Assembly: GCA_032622095.1 (NCBI GenBank)
Contig: CP136062.1
Coordinates: forward strand, 55,905,849 to 55,969,848
Origin: Siphonodentalium dalli
Lineage: Eukaryota > Mollusca > Scaphopoda > Gadilida > Siphonodentaliidae
Length of the DNA: 64,000 bases
Direction: 5' to 3'
Below are positions 18,808 through 30,700 of this stretch, in pieces. Numbering within the stretch: the first letter of the stretch is position 1; each line of letters opens with the position of its first letter. The notes below the pieces were generated by a model. The model did no database searches and was not told where the DNA came from. It saw only the letters and a program-made list of their open reading frames with translations. Both the position numbers and the translations under genes were made by a program.

Positions 18808-19907
18808 GAACACCTGCACATTATGTATTTTCTAAACATCGAACATGTCTGAACCTATCATTGGTACAATAGCAGTGATATAATGTTACATCATCGGTGC
18901 TACCTGTAGTTTCGGTATATGATCGTAAGTGTGACTGGAGTGATAAGTGGTTATTACGTAATGTTGTTATAACAATGTCATCAAAGCAATGTCTATAATT
19001 GAGTGTCCTGGACGTAATATGTATGCATGTTTTGGCTAACTAATTATCGTGTGAATGACACAGTTTATCAACCTTAATTGATACTAACCCGTTTGTTCAG
19101 ACATTAAATCGATATGTTTTCTGAATAGCATATAACTGTGACCGGGGAAATAATATAATTCATTTGGTAAAGCAAAGGTGTGAAAGACACATTGTTACCA
19201 CCAATGTCGCGTGTGTGATTGCGTGTACAGCGAATATGACAATTCATTCTGGAGGGTTGTAATTTCACATTACAATTTTCGACCGTTAGTGATTCAACAT
19301 AGTACATCTCAATACTTCCAATAATTCACGATAATACACACCTGTCATATACTCAATAACTTCATCTGGGGTAGAGAGAGTGTAAAGAATAAACGCTCTT
19401 TATTATTTATGTAAAAGTAATGGTGTCTATTTTCAGGTATGACAATTATATGAACTGCGTCCGATAAAACACTGGAATGTATGCATTCATATCGATGGTC
19501 ACAATGTCCAATAAAGCTATTTTCTAAACATCGATTAATAATTTCATGAAAAATATTTGAACAAAAAAAATAACGAAAGATATTACGCGCAAATAATTTA
19601 ACATTCGACATTTTAATATCGAGATTATCAGAAACCGAAAACTCGTTATAAATTTTTTATTTAAACTTTTTTTGGAGAAATAATTTTGAGGGTTTTGAAA
19701 TTTTTTCTTTTGAAATTTTGGGGTTTTGAAATTTTTTGGAAGTTTTGAAATTTTTTGGAAAAAATAAATTTTGGAAGTTTTGAAATTTTTTTTTGGAAAA
19801 ATAATTTTTGGGTTTTTGATATTTTGGGAATATTTTAGTACAACCAATTTTAGACCCACAAATTCTATTTTTAGATGTGACACCAACGAGACGGCTATTC
19901 TTCTTCT
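18808..19907 (-). repeat. Polinton right terminal inverted repeat
   Basis: Reverse complement of 3714-4835, about 1100 bp. On the outward strand it begins AGAAGAAGAATAG, one AGA-type triplet longer than the left end. The outer part is near-identical to the left TIR, and the inner edge (from the GTGTTC block) is more diverged. It contains the inverted A-rich tract and one AACGCTCTTTATT motif at 19392-19404. Confidence 0.93.
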
Positions 19908-19913
19908 GCTGTG
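19908..19913 (+). repeat. Right target-site duplication (GCTGTG)
   Basis: Identical to 3708-3713 and directly adjacent to the right terminus. Confidence 0.9.
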
Positions 19914-20524
19914 TGTCGAATAGTATAGTCTGACATTTCTTGACGGGCGAAATTAGAAGTATCCAATCAAGATCTCTCTATTGTATGAACGTGGCCTTAA
20001 ATGGGTATACTCTCCAAGTTGACCCATATAACCACCATCTGTGTGTCTTATATACCAGAAAATAATTAGAACGGACCGATTATTTTCATGGACTCATTAT
20101 ATGAAGGTTTTAAGGCCAGATATTGACTTTCAAAAGTGGAAGTTTTAACAAGTTTTCAGTTTCGGTCAGCCCAGCTAGCATTACATCTATTATAGAGAGC
20201 GTCCGTGCCTCCGTCGCCCAAAATCGGAAGATGATAATTGGCGTTATCAATTATGATCTGTTATACTCTTTTCGACGTAAAATGGTGAACAATAATGTAT
20301 TATTTTCGCCATTGCCATACGAACACATTTTTCAGTTTAAATTTGCAGAGTAAGATGAAAATTAGCATTTAAAATTTTGACTAATTTGGTGTCAAGTCGG
20401 ACAGGTATCTAGTAATGTCTTCAATTCCGTTTGTTTCTTCGTTTCCCTCGCGAAGCTTTGATCGCAGCACAAGTCTTTGACATATTGCAAAAAAATAAGT
20501 CTTATAACTGTTAAAGAACCATAA
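19914..20524. other. Non-coding host DNA
   Basis: No convincing gene. The stretch at 20180-20340 weakly resembles 24840-24990, hinting at an old dispersed repeat. Confidence 0.4.
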
Positions 20525-21120
20525 TCCGATTAAGCGCCCCTCAATTTCTATTTATTTTCATTCGAGGGGGGGGGGTCAAAAAATATTTGATTCGAGTTGA
20601 GGAACCCACCTATCAAAGCTCGGAGATATTAGATATTGATTTTTTAAATCTATTATTTTTCACCATCGAGAATTATTAGTGGCTCAGAAACAGTCAACAA
20701 GCCTTCGGTCTCTGACCAAATTGCGACCGGATGAAGAATGATAACTCTAAAACCAAGAGGCTTTATGTGGATAATAAGGCCAAATTTCGACGAACAACAT
20801 GTTGATAAATAACACGTTTCGGACAATTTTATACTATAGTTGATAGTGGTTAGCATTATTTCTGGGCAATTAATCGATTCTGATAACTGAAGCGGCAATT
20901 CTAAAAATGTTGTCGTTGCTGATTATATGGGGACCATCGAATCGGATTAAGTACCTTTAATAACATTGTATTATTAACAGAGTTCATAAATGACGTACAC
21001 TTACGTACGCTTAAATGTACCGGTACTCAATCTGATCAGACGCTCATAGATTACTATTTCTTTGGCTTCGGGAGTAAACAATATTTGATTCGAGTCGAGG
21101 AACCTGCCCATCAACTTGTT
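20525..21120 (+). repeat. Diverged copies of fold-back family A
   Basis: TATTTGATTCGAGTTGAGGA and the CACC/ATCAAAGCT block at about 20585-20625, and CGGATTAAGTACCTTTA at about 20940, match the arms of the element at 2286-2752. A second partial arm (ACTCAATCTGATCAGACGCTC, TTTGGCTTCGG) is at about 21022-21112. Confidence 0.6.
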
Positions 21121-22990
21121 CAGAACCATGTGCTCAAACGGACAAATTGCGGTGTTAGTGTTCGTATGCACCGTTCTAATCGATTACATTTGAGAAAGAT
21201 ATTTGTGCCTTTGTTAGGGTTCATATAGAATGAGTCACTTTCAATGATGAAATCAATTATTCAACATAAATAATAATTCTTACACTGAGCGAGACAGAGA
21301 CATCGTCACACACGAGAAGACGCCGAGTGTGTGTATTGTGTTTGTAGAATGACCGCCGTACTGCTTAAGGGGGAGATCAAGTGAACAATTTTGAATGGGG
21401 ATTTCCATGCAAATCTGCGGAGCAAAAGTTACAGAGTTGCACATACTTCTGAGTATGACTTGATGTGGTATTTAAAACAACAGGTATTTATCTGGCGGGT
21501 CCGCTTGGTAAATTAAAATATTTTGCAATAAACATATTTTTGACAATTTTGTTCTGGAATTAAATCATTTGACCTACATTTGAAAAATCAATATAAAATT
21601 CAAAAATAAAAACACCAAAATTATAATGGAACAAGTTCCAAGCGGAACCGCCAGATAACGCCCTGTTGTGTGCCCCGATGTGAGTGACATAAGTTTGAGT
21701 TTTGGATTTGATATTTCCGGTTTGTTGATACACGAGGTTTCAGTCGCAGTGTTGAACATTAGCGAAATGTTGCTATCTGTGGTTTTGTGTATAAATATAA
21801 TCGATATGTAACATAAGGAAAAGGGGAAAAGCGGTGATGCCGTTGTGGAAATCGTTGTGCATTCGCGTGACTTTTATTTATTTTATTTGGTGAATATAAC
21901 CAAAATATAATTTCCAGCTATAAACACAGTCTCCGCCACGGAGTATGTAACAATATTGGTCAAGTTTATAATGTTTTGAAGATAGCCAAAATGATACAGC
22001 TATGTGTTTTGATAAATGGCGTTCATAATATACCACCATGTATTATTGTGATAAAATCGTTTCATCAACTGAGCGGAGGCAACTATGGCTACTGTTTTGA
22101 GACATGGACAATAGGATCTTCACATTGGATCCAGTACTATATACGTATTTCTCATATTGTTATAATTATAGAAACAACAAAAATGAAAGTTTTGATGTTC
22201 TAGATATCAAAATAATTTATGATCCGCCACATTCATGAGACTGCTCTGACTACATACATTTCAATACATCCCTATTAAATCGCATTAACTGTTTGATTAC
22301 CCATATGATGGCATGATTCGAGATAAAAAATGCATATAAAACTGCGTTGTATTTCCGATTTTGTGCTCGCAAATGTCCAGATTTAACCGTTGCATGAGAC
22401 CCTGCTTTCGAAATCTCTCTCGTGAGATTCATTAAAGTAAATTCGTACATTTCTGAACAAATGTTTCTCTGATACTCTGTAATGATTATTCATCGAATAA
22501 CTCGAGCGTCTGTTCACTCTTATAGGACTAGATACATGTATTACATTTTGAACAAAATTTAAATTTCATTCGGTTTTGTCCACTTTGGGACAAATATTCT
22601 ACAAATATGGTTTATGGCTAAGTATTGTTTGTCAATATTTAAATTTATTACGAATTTGGCATAAATTGGTGAACCTACCGAGGAAAATTAGCAGTTTCCG
22701 ATACCAACAGACATTTCATACGCCATCTTGCAATTGAATAGAAAATTGTCCCCAGTGCAGATTTTAACGTATTTTGGATATCCCCGACAAAATGACAACA
22801 AAACTAGCTTTAACGACTGTTCAAAATATCTAGCAAGGTTTTCACCATCACCAACTGACTGAGCACCCCATGTATATGTGAGACCACATTTATTGATTAC
22901 ATATTCACCGGGGTTTTCAATACCTCAACGAAGCGCATATGGGTATATAAGTATCGATGTGCAACACTCGACAGATTATACGTATTTGGA
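21121..22990. other. Non-coding host DNA
   Basis: AT-rich sequence of about 1.9 kb. Short open frames show no domain or codon signal. I see no gene. Confidence 0.5.
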
Positions 22991-22999
22991 TCTTGGTTG

Positions 23000-23935
23000 A
23001 CAAGTCGCCCATACTCGTATCACAGCTGTGTCAAGTACAATCAGATAATTCCAGTTGAGCTAAAGTCGCCACACGAGCATGGCTGATGTACAGATCATTC
23101 CGGTTGAGCTAATTCGCGCACCATCATGGCTGATGTAGAAAACGTTGTCATGATCCTCTTTTTTTATGTCGAGTTTGATTATTACACCAATGACATATCA
23201 TATACTGTGTATTATAATCATGTATCCTGTGTCACATACTGTGATTTGAATGAATAAAACATTATTGAACTTGAGTATATATCGTGTTTTTTCCAGTTGA
23301 GCTAAATTCGCCGGACCAACATGGCTCATTGTACTACTAAGTATTATAGCGTTACGGTTGAGTTATACTAACTATAGTCGACTGACTGTATATATGTGGT
23401 TCTCGTCGGCCAACTTATAGTCACACGACCAGCATGATTTGACTGTATACATAATAATGGACCTCAGACCAGCACATTGTGAGTGAATACATGTGGTTCA
23501 TGTCGGCTGAAGTACATGTATAGTCGCCTGACCAGCGGCATATGATTGTATACATATAGCCGCCATACCATCACAGTCCGAATGTATACATGTGTTCGCT
23601 GATATAGATACAGCCGCAGTTGCCAGACCATGCTGGTTTACTTGTAAATATAATATATTATTGCTGTTATTAGAACTATAATCGCCGGAGCACCATAGTT
23701 TGTTTGTGCACATAGATGGACGCTGTCGGCTGACATTTTGTCGCCGCACTAGACTTGTTCCTTGTATTCCTTGTATACATTACCTATAGTCGCCGGCAAT
23801 CATAATTTGTATGTATTTGTAGATGGACGCTGTCGGCTAACCTATAGTCGCCGGACCAACATAGTTTGTCTGCACATCTGTACATACATTGACACTGTCG
23901 GCTGACCTATAGTCGCCTCACCAGCACGGTTGCTT
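23000..23935. repeat. Degenerate minisatellite beside the fibrinogen gene
   Basis: Diverged units of about 55-70 bp carry the core GTCGGCTGACCTATAGTCGC followed by CGGACCAACATGGTTTG. About a dozen units can be followed, less regular at the left (GTTGAGCTAAATTCGCC variants) and clearer near 23700-23930. The last unit runs into the 3' end of the fibrinogen-domain frame. Confidence 0.7.
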
Positions 23936-24590
23936 CAATTTGAATATTATACCTCTGGTTCTCCCACCACAGTAGGCCTGTGTTGTGATTTGATAGTGGC
24001 GTTGTCGTATATATCCCATTTAGAGCGCTGTTAGTACAGCATTTGTACCACCATCCAGATTTGTATGCCGCAACGCACTGTCTGCCACATGATGATGCCT
24101 TGTTGTCGTTATCCAGCGTACTGAATGGAATTCCGTTACTATGTGCCATGGAATCTCCCGCATCTCCGCTATATCCACCAACAGTCAGTACGTATTCTCC
24201 TGCCGCATCTCCCACGCTGAAACTTGAGTATCTTGCATATACTTCTGTTCCGTCCAATCTCTTCATTATGACTAATAACTCGCCCGATCCGTAGTTTGTG
24301 AGTTGGTGAATGTTTTCCAAGCCGAACCAGTAGCTTCCATCCAGTTCCACGTCACCGAAGGTAGAAAGAAACTCGTTCCATCCTCGGTTGAAATCTACAG
24401 AACCATCTCTTCTTTGTTGAATGGCAGACCAGCCGCCGCCATGTGACGTCATGTCGCAGACGATATCCATTTTGGAAGCGCCACCTATGTTGATAGGGTA
24501 GACACCGTCACATATAAATCCGGCCTCTCTCCACTCCTTGCAATCTACCGGGTAAACAATCAACTTTAATACAATATATATAAGCAACAT
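23907..24590 (-). CDS. Fibrinogen-related domain protein (FReD)
   Basis: The 227-residue frame encodes a complete fibrinogen C-terminal domain: CKEWREAGF...GVYPI, GGGWSAIQQRRDGSVDFNRGW, YWFGLENIHQLT, a calcium-loop region (DNDNKASSC) and GWWYKCCTNSALNGIY, ending W-x-N-x-RYNI...VLVRRL. Expected cysteines are present. Invertebrate FReDs are secreted lectins for carbohydrate or acetyl groups in innate immunity. The first 16 residues (ATG at 24590) are hydrophobic and could be a short signal peptide. They could equally be the end of an intron, because AG dinucleotides before TTGATT and ATTGC could act as acceptors. A possible upstream exon on the same strand is at 33874-34179. No frame break was seen. 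Confidence 0.88.
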   Translation of the reverse strand: MLLIYIVLKLIVYPVDCKEWREAGFICDGVYPINIGGASKMDIVCDMTSHGGGWSAIQQRRDGSVDFNRGWNEFLSTFGDVELDGSYWFGLENIHQLTNYGSGELLVIMKRLDGTEVYARYSSFSVGDAAGEYVLTVGGYSGDAGDSMAHSNGIPFSTLDNDNKASSCGRQCVAAYKSGWWYKCCTNSALNGIYTTTPLSNHNTGLLWWENQRYNIQIEATVLVRRL

Positions 24591-25800
24591 AAATCATTGT
24601 ATTTTGTAATACTAGACACATTATACATTATGAACTATTAATGACAGAATTACGAATAGGGTACTACGTCACTAGAATGTGTGTTCTCTATACTAGTTGT
24701 CATCTTGTCATATCCGTATACGATAGAAACGATATTGGTTTCGTGTATTAAACAGGACTCACAAATATAACACATAGTAGTAAGTTCGACATCGTTTTTC
24801 TTGTCCTCAATGGGGGAGTTGTCTCTGGGATTGGGCCCTTAAATTCCAATCGCCATACTAAAGAGCATCCATGCCCCAGTCGTCCCCACGTGATAGATAA
24901 TTTTCAATTATGAGCTTTTGTACTCGTTTTGAATGAAATTATGGATTATTGTGTGTGTTTTAGCGATGCATATGACATACGAATGTGTTTGCATTTTTTT
25001 TATTTTGCCTACTAATAATCTGAAAATTAAAGATACGGGCGGTGTTGGCAGTGGGTAAAAGTTGCATCTGAAGCCAGTTATTCAAATTACCGACATGATC
25101 GTTGCTAAGTGCTTGGAAATCTTATATTGGGATGACTTAAAGATACGGCGGCGTTGGGGTGGGTATGTTGTTAAAATGTTCACCTCTGCCAAAAAATGCC
25201 ATAAACAGAAAGAATAGTAAATATAGACAGACTTTTTTCTTATACCAATCAGAAATATGGCATAAACAGTATATGTTATTGTCAAATGTTTCCTTTGTTG
25301 TAAACAAAAGCAAAAAACGTTACAGAATCTGGCTTTTGTTTAGATCCGGATATGGTAAACATAAAGAGCGTTATTTTTTTTACTGTTTTCCTTATATGGA
25401 AATAATAAAGAGCATTTATATCATTTGTGTGTGATTAACCAATATAATTGAGCTGTGTTATGTAAACAGAAGCAAGACTTCATTTGGACATTTTGTGTTA
25501 AATCGGACATGGTGTATTTAATTCTATCTCGATGTGGCAATATAATCATTCCTTGTCGTATAACACACGTATCTCTTGAAAACACAAGCGCAAAGCATCA
25601 CCAGATATTCGATAACAACATAAGTACAAAAGAGTAACGCTAAACGGGACCATGTCATCTTACTGCGAGTGGCAAGAAATTTTAATGGCACGATGTTCTC
25701 ACACACCAACTCGTAGTTGTCATTTCTGCTAAAAGGTTTTTGTACAGACCAAAATAATTTACCGTTGATATTAACTATTCATGATGCTTATCAGTAGTAG
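24591..25800. other. Non-coding DNA with one dispersed repeat
   Basis: GAAGCCAGTTATT...CAAGTGCTT.GAAATCTTATATTGGG at about 25068-25135 recurs at about 27335-27412. AAAGAGCGTT occurs at 25363 and a near copy at 25407. No gene is seen. Confidence 0.45.
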
Positions 25801-26200
25801 TTAACCCTTTACCCAACAGAAGGGCCCTGTGCCAATGCATTCTCTTATATATGCGAGTCGACCATAGGTCGCCTCGCATATATAAGAGAATGCATTGGCT
25901 TAACACATTAAAAATTATAAAATTGTTAAAGAATGTAAGAAAAAATGGTAAAAAGTGTTAAAAAAAGATTTTTTTTAGGCCAATGCATTCTCTTATATAT
26001 GCGAGGCGACCTATGGTCGACTCGCATATATAAGAGAATGCATTGGCACAGGGCATAACTGTAACCATCACAATGTGGTCAAGGAGCCGGTTCCAATGAT
26101 ATCCATATTTGTATGGTTCTATTGAGACAGACCGAAGATATTTTAGGCTGTTGAAGCTTAATTTGGCCGGTTGTGGCCGGTTTGTTGGGTAAAGGGTTAA
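25801..26200 (+). mobile_element. piggyBac-type MITE with two internal hairpins
   Basis: The 400-bp element is bounded by TTAA on both sides. Terminal inverted repeats are CCCTTTACCCAACA / TGTTGGGTAAAGGG. TTAA targets with CCCTTT-like ends are the piggyBac hallmark. Inside are two 70-bp near-perfect palindromes starting GCCAATGCATTCTCTTATAT (about 25833-25902 and 25979-26047), mirrored to each other. There is no transposase. The same family occurs at 32296-32666 and 62467-62866. Confidence 0.85.
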
Positions 26201-26765
26201 TTGGGCGAAATATGTTAATTTCTGTTGTATCTTTGTATCTTCCTCCGTTTAATTAAGATCTTATAAAGAATAATATTATACCATATTTTAAAAATTCAAA
26301 ATTATAGACTAGCGAACGACAATCGGTCGGCTAAATAATGGAATTTGTTGAACCTAACTTCAAACCTTCGTTAGTCACATGACCAAAATATTTTTCAACG
26401 ATACGGCGCCAGAGGTACATGTATGTCTGAAATAGGTTTACCATATTATGGAAACAATCGGTAGACATCGAGAAATAAAAGCAGTGATGGGCAAATATCC
26501 CAGTCGAAAATCCAAAATTAGTTATCAAATTTGACACATAAAGCAATATAAAGGATTGCCATTATAAGGGATAAAAAAAGAAAATACTATTTTCAACTTC
26601 TCAAATATAGCCATTGTTTCTTAATAACTGTTCAGATTATATATACAATGAAGACTATGAAATTGAAATTCAAGATTTTTATCGCCGTGTGCAGATCAAG
26701 AGAAATTCATTATTGAAAACATCTTGCAGTCTGTGCCTGGATTTATGAAAAACGCGCGACTGCCC

Positions 26766-27059
26766 TTAACCCTTTGAGTGCCAGGTCCGATTTTTGTATC
26801 AACCCATATACCCTGTGCCAATGCATTCTCTTATATATGCGAGTCGACCATAGGTCGCCTCGCATATATAAGAGAATGCATTGGCCTAACAATTTTTCAT
26901 CATTTGTTATTATTTTTTACAATTTTTTACAATTTTAATAAATTTTTTTAAATCTAAAAAACAAAAAAACAAAATTTATTATTTTTATTTTTTTAGGGCC
27001 GATTTTACAGACCGTAAATTAGGGCCGATGAGATCGACCCCTGTCACTGAAACGGTTAT
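26766..27059 (+). mobile_element. Related TTAA MITE carrying the same hairpin
   Basis: Left end TTAACCCTTTGAGTGCCAGG; right end CACTGAAACGGTTAT. One copy of the GCCAATGCATTCTCTTATAT palindrome sits near the left end (26818-26885). The outer ends differ from the 25801 family, so this is either a sister family or a composite. Confidence 0.65.
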
Positions 27060-27299
27060 TGAATATCAAATGATGAAGGAAACGACTTACTGGCAAAGAT
27101 ATACGATTATACGATACTACTAAATATTTACAAAGCCCGTCTGTGTTACACTAAATCCTGTTCGGTGATTGGTCAACTGTCAATTTGGTCACCCTTTTCA
27201 TATCCCAATAACACACAGACCCCCAATAACACACAGACCGCAACACAAAATGTTGACATAATCTCACCTAACCACCAACCTTGACCCAAAGCGGTCAGC

Positions 27300-27475
27300 A
27301 GAATAATTGGGCGTGGTTTTCAAAGTTCAGCCAAATTGCAGTTGAAGCCAGTTATTTATATCGATCACGTTATCGTTGCCAAGTGCTTTGAAATCTTATA
27401 TTGGGCTGACTTACAATGATGCGTGTGCTAGTCTCAAATTCTTGGCAGATTGTTGTCAGCCTTTTATGCGAATAA
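27300..27475. repeat. Second copy of the dispersed repeat seen at 25.1 kb
   Basis: Matches 25040-25165 in the GAAGCCAGTTATT and TCTTATATTGGG blocks. Order and strand are the same. Confidence 0.5.
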
Positions 27476-27740
27476 ATCATCAAAAATGTATATAAATATA
27501 AGAAACTAGCTGAAACAGGATCCATTCGGGTGCTTTTGTACGTTAGGGGGCGACAGCCCATTGGAGCGTTTCGCGCACATTTTATTGTTTAAAAAGTTTG
27601 ATTTAAAAAAACAGCTTTTGTATATAAATATCAGAAATTAGATGAAACAGGCTCCATTCGGGTGCCTTTGTACGTTTGAGTGCATAGGCGTTCCGCGCAC
27701 ATTTTGATTGTTTAAACAGTTTGATTTAAAAAACACATTA
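27476..27740 (+). repeat. Tandem duplication of about 130 bp
   Basis: Two copies share TTTGTATATAAATATnAGAA, GATGAAACAGG, TCCATTCGGGTGC and CGCGCACATTTTnATTGTTTAAA. The second starts near 27610. Confidence 0.65.
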
Positions 27741-30700
27741 ATATTGAGTTCCTTATTTTTTAACTCGAATTTATTTTTAATCGAAATTTTGTAGAACTAA
27801 CGCCGTTGCTTACATCTTCCACCAGGGTAACCCTAGTCGGCACACCATATGTGGTTTAAATCGAACCAGGTATCCAGGAGAAACATCCGGACAGACAGAC
27901 GGACGGACAGACAGACAAATCCTAATCTGGTATATGTATATATATATCAATGTAGTCGGTATGTGTGTTATTGTGGGATAACACGCCCGATAACCCTATA
28001 GGCTGGTGGCTGTGGGTAGGCATATTGCTGTAGTGATATTGTGTGGCGGTTTCACACGTGTGCTCAGAATTTGAGGAAAATCATAAATTCTGGAATCCAC
28101 CCGGCGAGAACGCTTATGGCATTAGATAGGACCATGATTGGTGTATTCATACACCATTTGTGATAGCCGTGTGCCTTTAGATATATTTTTTATTACTTAA
28201 TTTGTCGAATTTTACAACCGGTTTTTGTCGTTTATCAAGGAAACTACCTAATATAAATGGTAGAAATCTCGATATGTAGGCTTCATGTACACATGTCACT
28301 AGATGCACATTCCATTGATACAATGAAACCAAAATCCACAATAAAAGACATATTTTTCGTGGAAAAATATCGATTTTCCTGAGTGTCATATCACAAATTT
28401 ATGACAGGCATATTGCCTCCGCAGATAGGCTCATGGCAAAGCACAAACTTGTTATGATAGGCAAGTGGCATTGTTGATAGGCACGTGGTAAATATTGACC
28501 AAGCTCCAATTTAGCACTTTAAAGCCAACAATATGCAACTTCTGGCATATATTATTTTATAAATACACTCTGGAATTATTATTCATTCATATAAAATAGA
28601 CAGAACCACACATATGTGTGCATGACGTGAAAAATAACGCACGAGTTTGTTACGCGGAATGTTACAACGATGGGGCGCGACTTGTAACTTGCAGCATAAT
28701 TTAATTTTCTCACCACGCACACATAATGTGTGGTTGTGTTTTATACACACCCACTAGAACTATTCAACATCGAGATATAGCGTTTATTGATTCGTTTCTG
28801 TCGTAATTTATAGCCATTTTTATCAAACTGATAGGCGACTATATTAATAAAGTTTGTAGTTCTTGTTCAAAAGATAAAGTTGACGTAATTAATTTGTGAC
28901 TCGTTACGTCGACGTTTTCCGTATTGTATACGTGTTGAATACGTTGATAAATATATTGTATGGGCTACACTGCTCAATATACGAAAATTAACACAATAGG
29001 TTCATAATAAACTGAATAAATACTAATTATTTCTAGGTTTTAATACATTTTATCAGATTTATTGACTAATTTCTGCATTTAGAAGCAGAATCTTAGATTT
29101 AAATGTCAGAAAATCTGAAATCATCCCGCGATGACAACTCGATGTTTTTTTTCTGAGGTGATCATTTCTCCGATATGATATCGTACTCGGTGAATTTTAG
29201 ACGCACCCAAAAACCTGCCCCACGGTCTTGACAAAAACATTTACCACTATAAATGCACACGAAATCTCACGGCGATTCCTCCTATATATAGCCCATGAGA
29301 CAACAGCGCCCACTCAATTAAGTTAACGCCCCACACACATTTGTATTATTGCTCGGTGCTCCTGTTTATGTATATGCGGCATAACTGGGTCATGGTCCAG
29401 GTCCACTATATGTATGCTCTAGCTATACAGGTTCTAGCGACCCTAATTTTCGCACCTGATATTTCTCTGAGCCCAATGTCTTTACCTATCTATATTGATA
29501 CCACATAAAATTATGTATAACTATTAGCTACATTTAGCATTGGCGGGACATTGAATTATTGTTAATAGCATCGTATACTGTTATTTATTTGTGTGCGGTT
29601 TATATTCCATAAACCGGCGTAGACATGAATCGTTCTGGTCGAAGAGAAAAAAACAAATATATGAACGCCATTCTTTCGCAGAACGCCAAAAATAAAACCG
29701 GCTATAAATGGTAGCTATATTATCTATATGTAGGGGACCATGACCATTCAGCCTGAAAACTTAACAAAGCTGCATGGCTCATTTTTTTACATTAAAATAT
29801 GCTGAATAGTTTGGGCTATACTTTCCCCATTTTCAATTAAAACCCCATTTTGCAAGTTTGTCACAGTTAAAACGTTTTACATTACAACTGCCAGTATTTA
29901 GTTCTTGGAAATAAGTAGTGTATGTTTCCTGACTCATGGACGATGTGAATTTTCAACACTGTGAATAATATAGCATCACAAAGGCGTTTTTCTCAGACTA
30001 AAACCACTATTGATCATTGTGCTACATGCGTATCTGTGTTTGCCATATGTCTATCCTCTCGGTGTTTGGCTATTCAATATGCCTACCACAAAATATTGAC
30101 TGGACAGTATGTCAAATAGCTTTTTTTAACTGAAAAATGCATTATTTGAGTTCGCAGTCATGTTTGTCTTGTCACTGAGATACTATACCACGTGTATCCA
30201 CGAAAATAACTTACAAATCGACATGCTGAGCAAATTTGGGAGTTTGTTTACTTTGAAAAAGTCGACAAAATCCGAGATATTTTGTCTTCAAACAACATAT
30301 TCTACAATGCCAAATTGTTACCAAGAGGTTCAACTTAGAAATCAGACATTACTGCATCTGACGTGATAAAAAAATCTGACCTTTTACAGCGTATTTGATC
30401 AATTATAATCCAAAACATACCTTGGTTGAGAAACCCGCCACGCAATATCTCTACAGCAATATGCCTACCCACAGCCACCAGCCTATATGGTTATCGGGCG
30501 TGGATAAGGTGGGGTACGAATGTGCTGCGGTCTTTGGTGGCTTCGTGGTTCACATAATATGCCCTAACTACCACAGAGCCATATTCTCCAATAAAACACA
30601 CACTACATTTATTTCTTAAATAACAAGGAAAATACTCACCGACAAGACTGCTGGGCACAGTTACCTGAAAGTAAGCAGTAAATATCACACCGCATGACCA

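Larger units (their letters stand above)
3714..19907. mobile_element. Complete Polinton/Maverick DNA transposon (16.2 kb)
   Basis: The element has long terminal inverted repeats, a perfect 6-bp target duplication and the full Polinton core: protein-primed family B polymerase, retroviral-type integrase with chromodomain, FtsK/HerA-like packaging ATPase, adenovirus-type cysteine protease, double-jelly-roll major capsid protein and single-jelly-roll penton. Genes form two convergent sets, with polymerase plus regulatory genes on the left and the virion and integration module on the right. Non-standard cargo is a TBP-like gene, a tandem PC4-like gene and an F-box-like gene. Most genes are open. 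The major capsid and TBP-like genes carry single-base frame breaks, so activity of this copy as assembled is doubtful. Confidence 0.97.

Noticed and set aside
25801-26200. CRISPR-like array (repeated palindromes)
   Set aside because: Only two mirrored palindromes within a TTAA-bounded MITE in animal DNA; no direct repeats with unique spacers.
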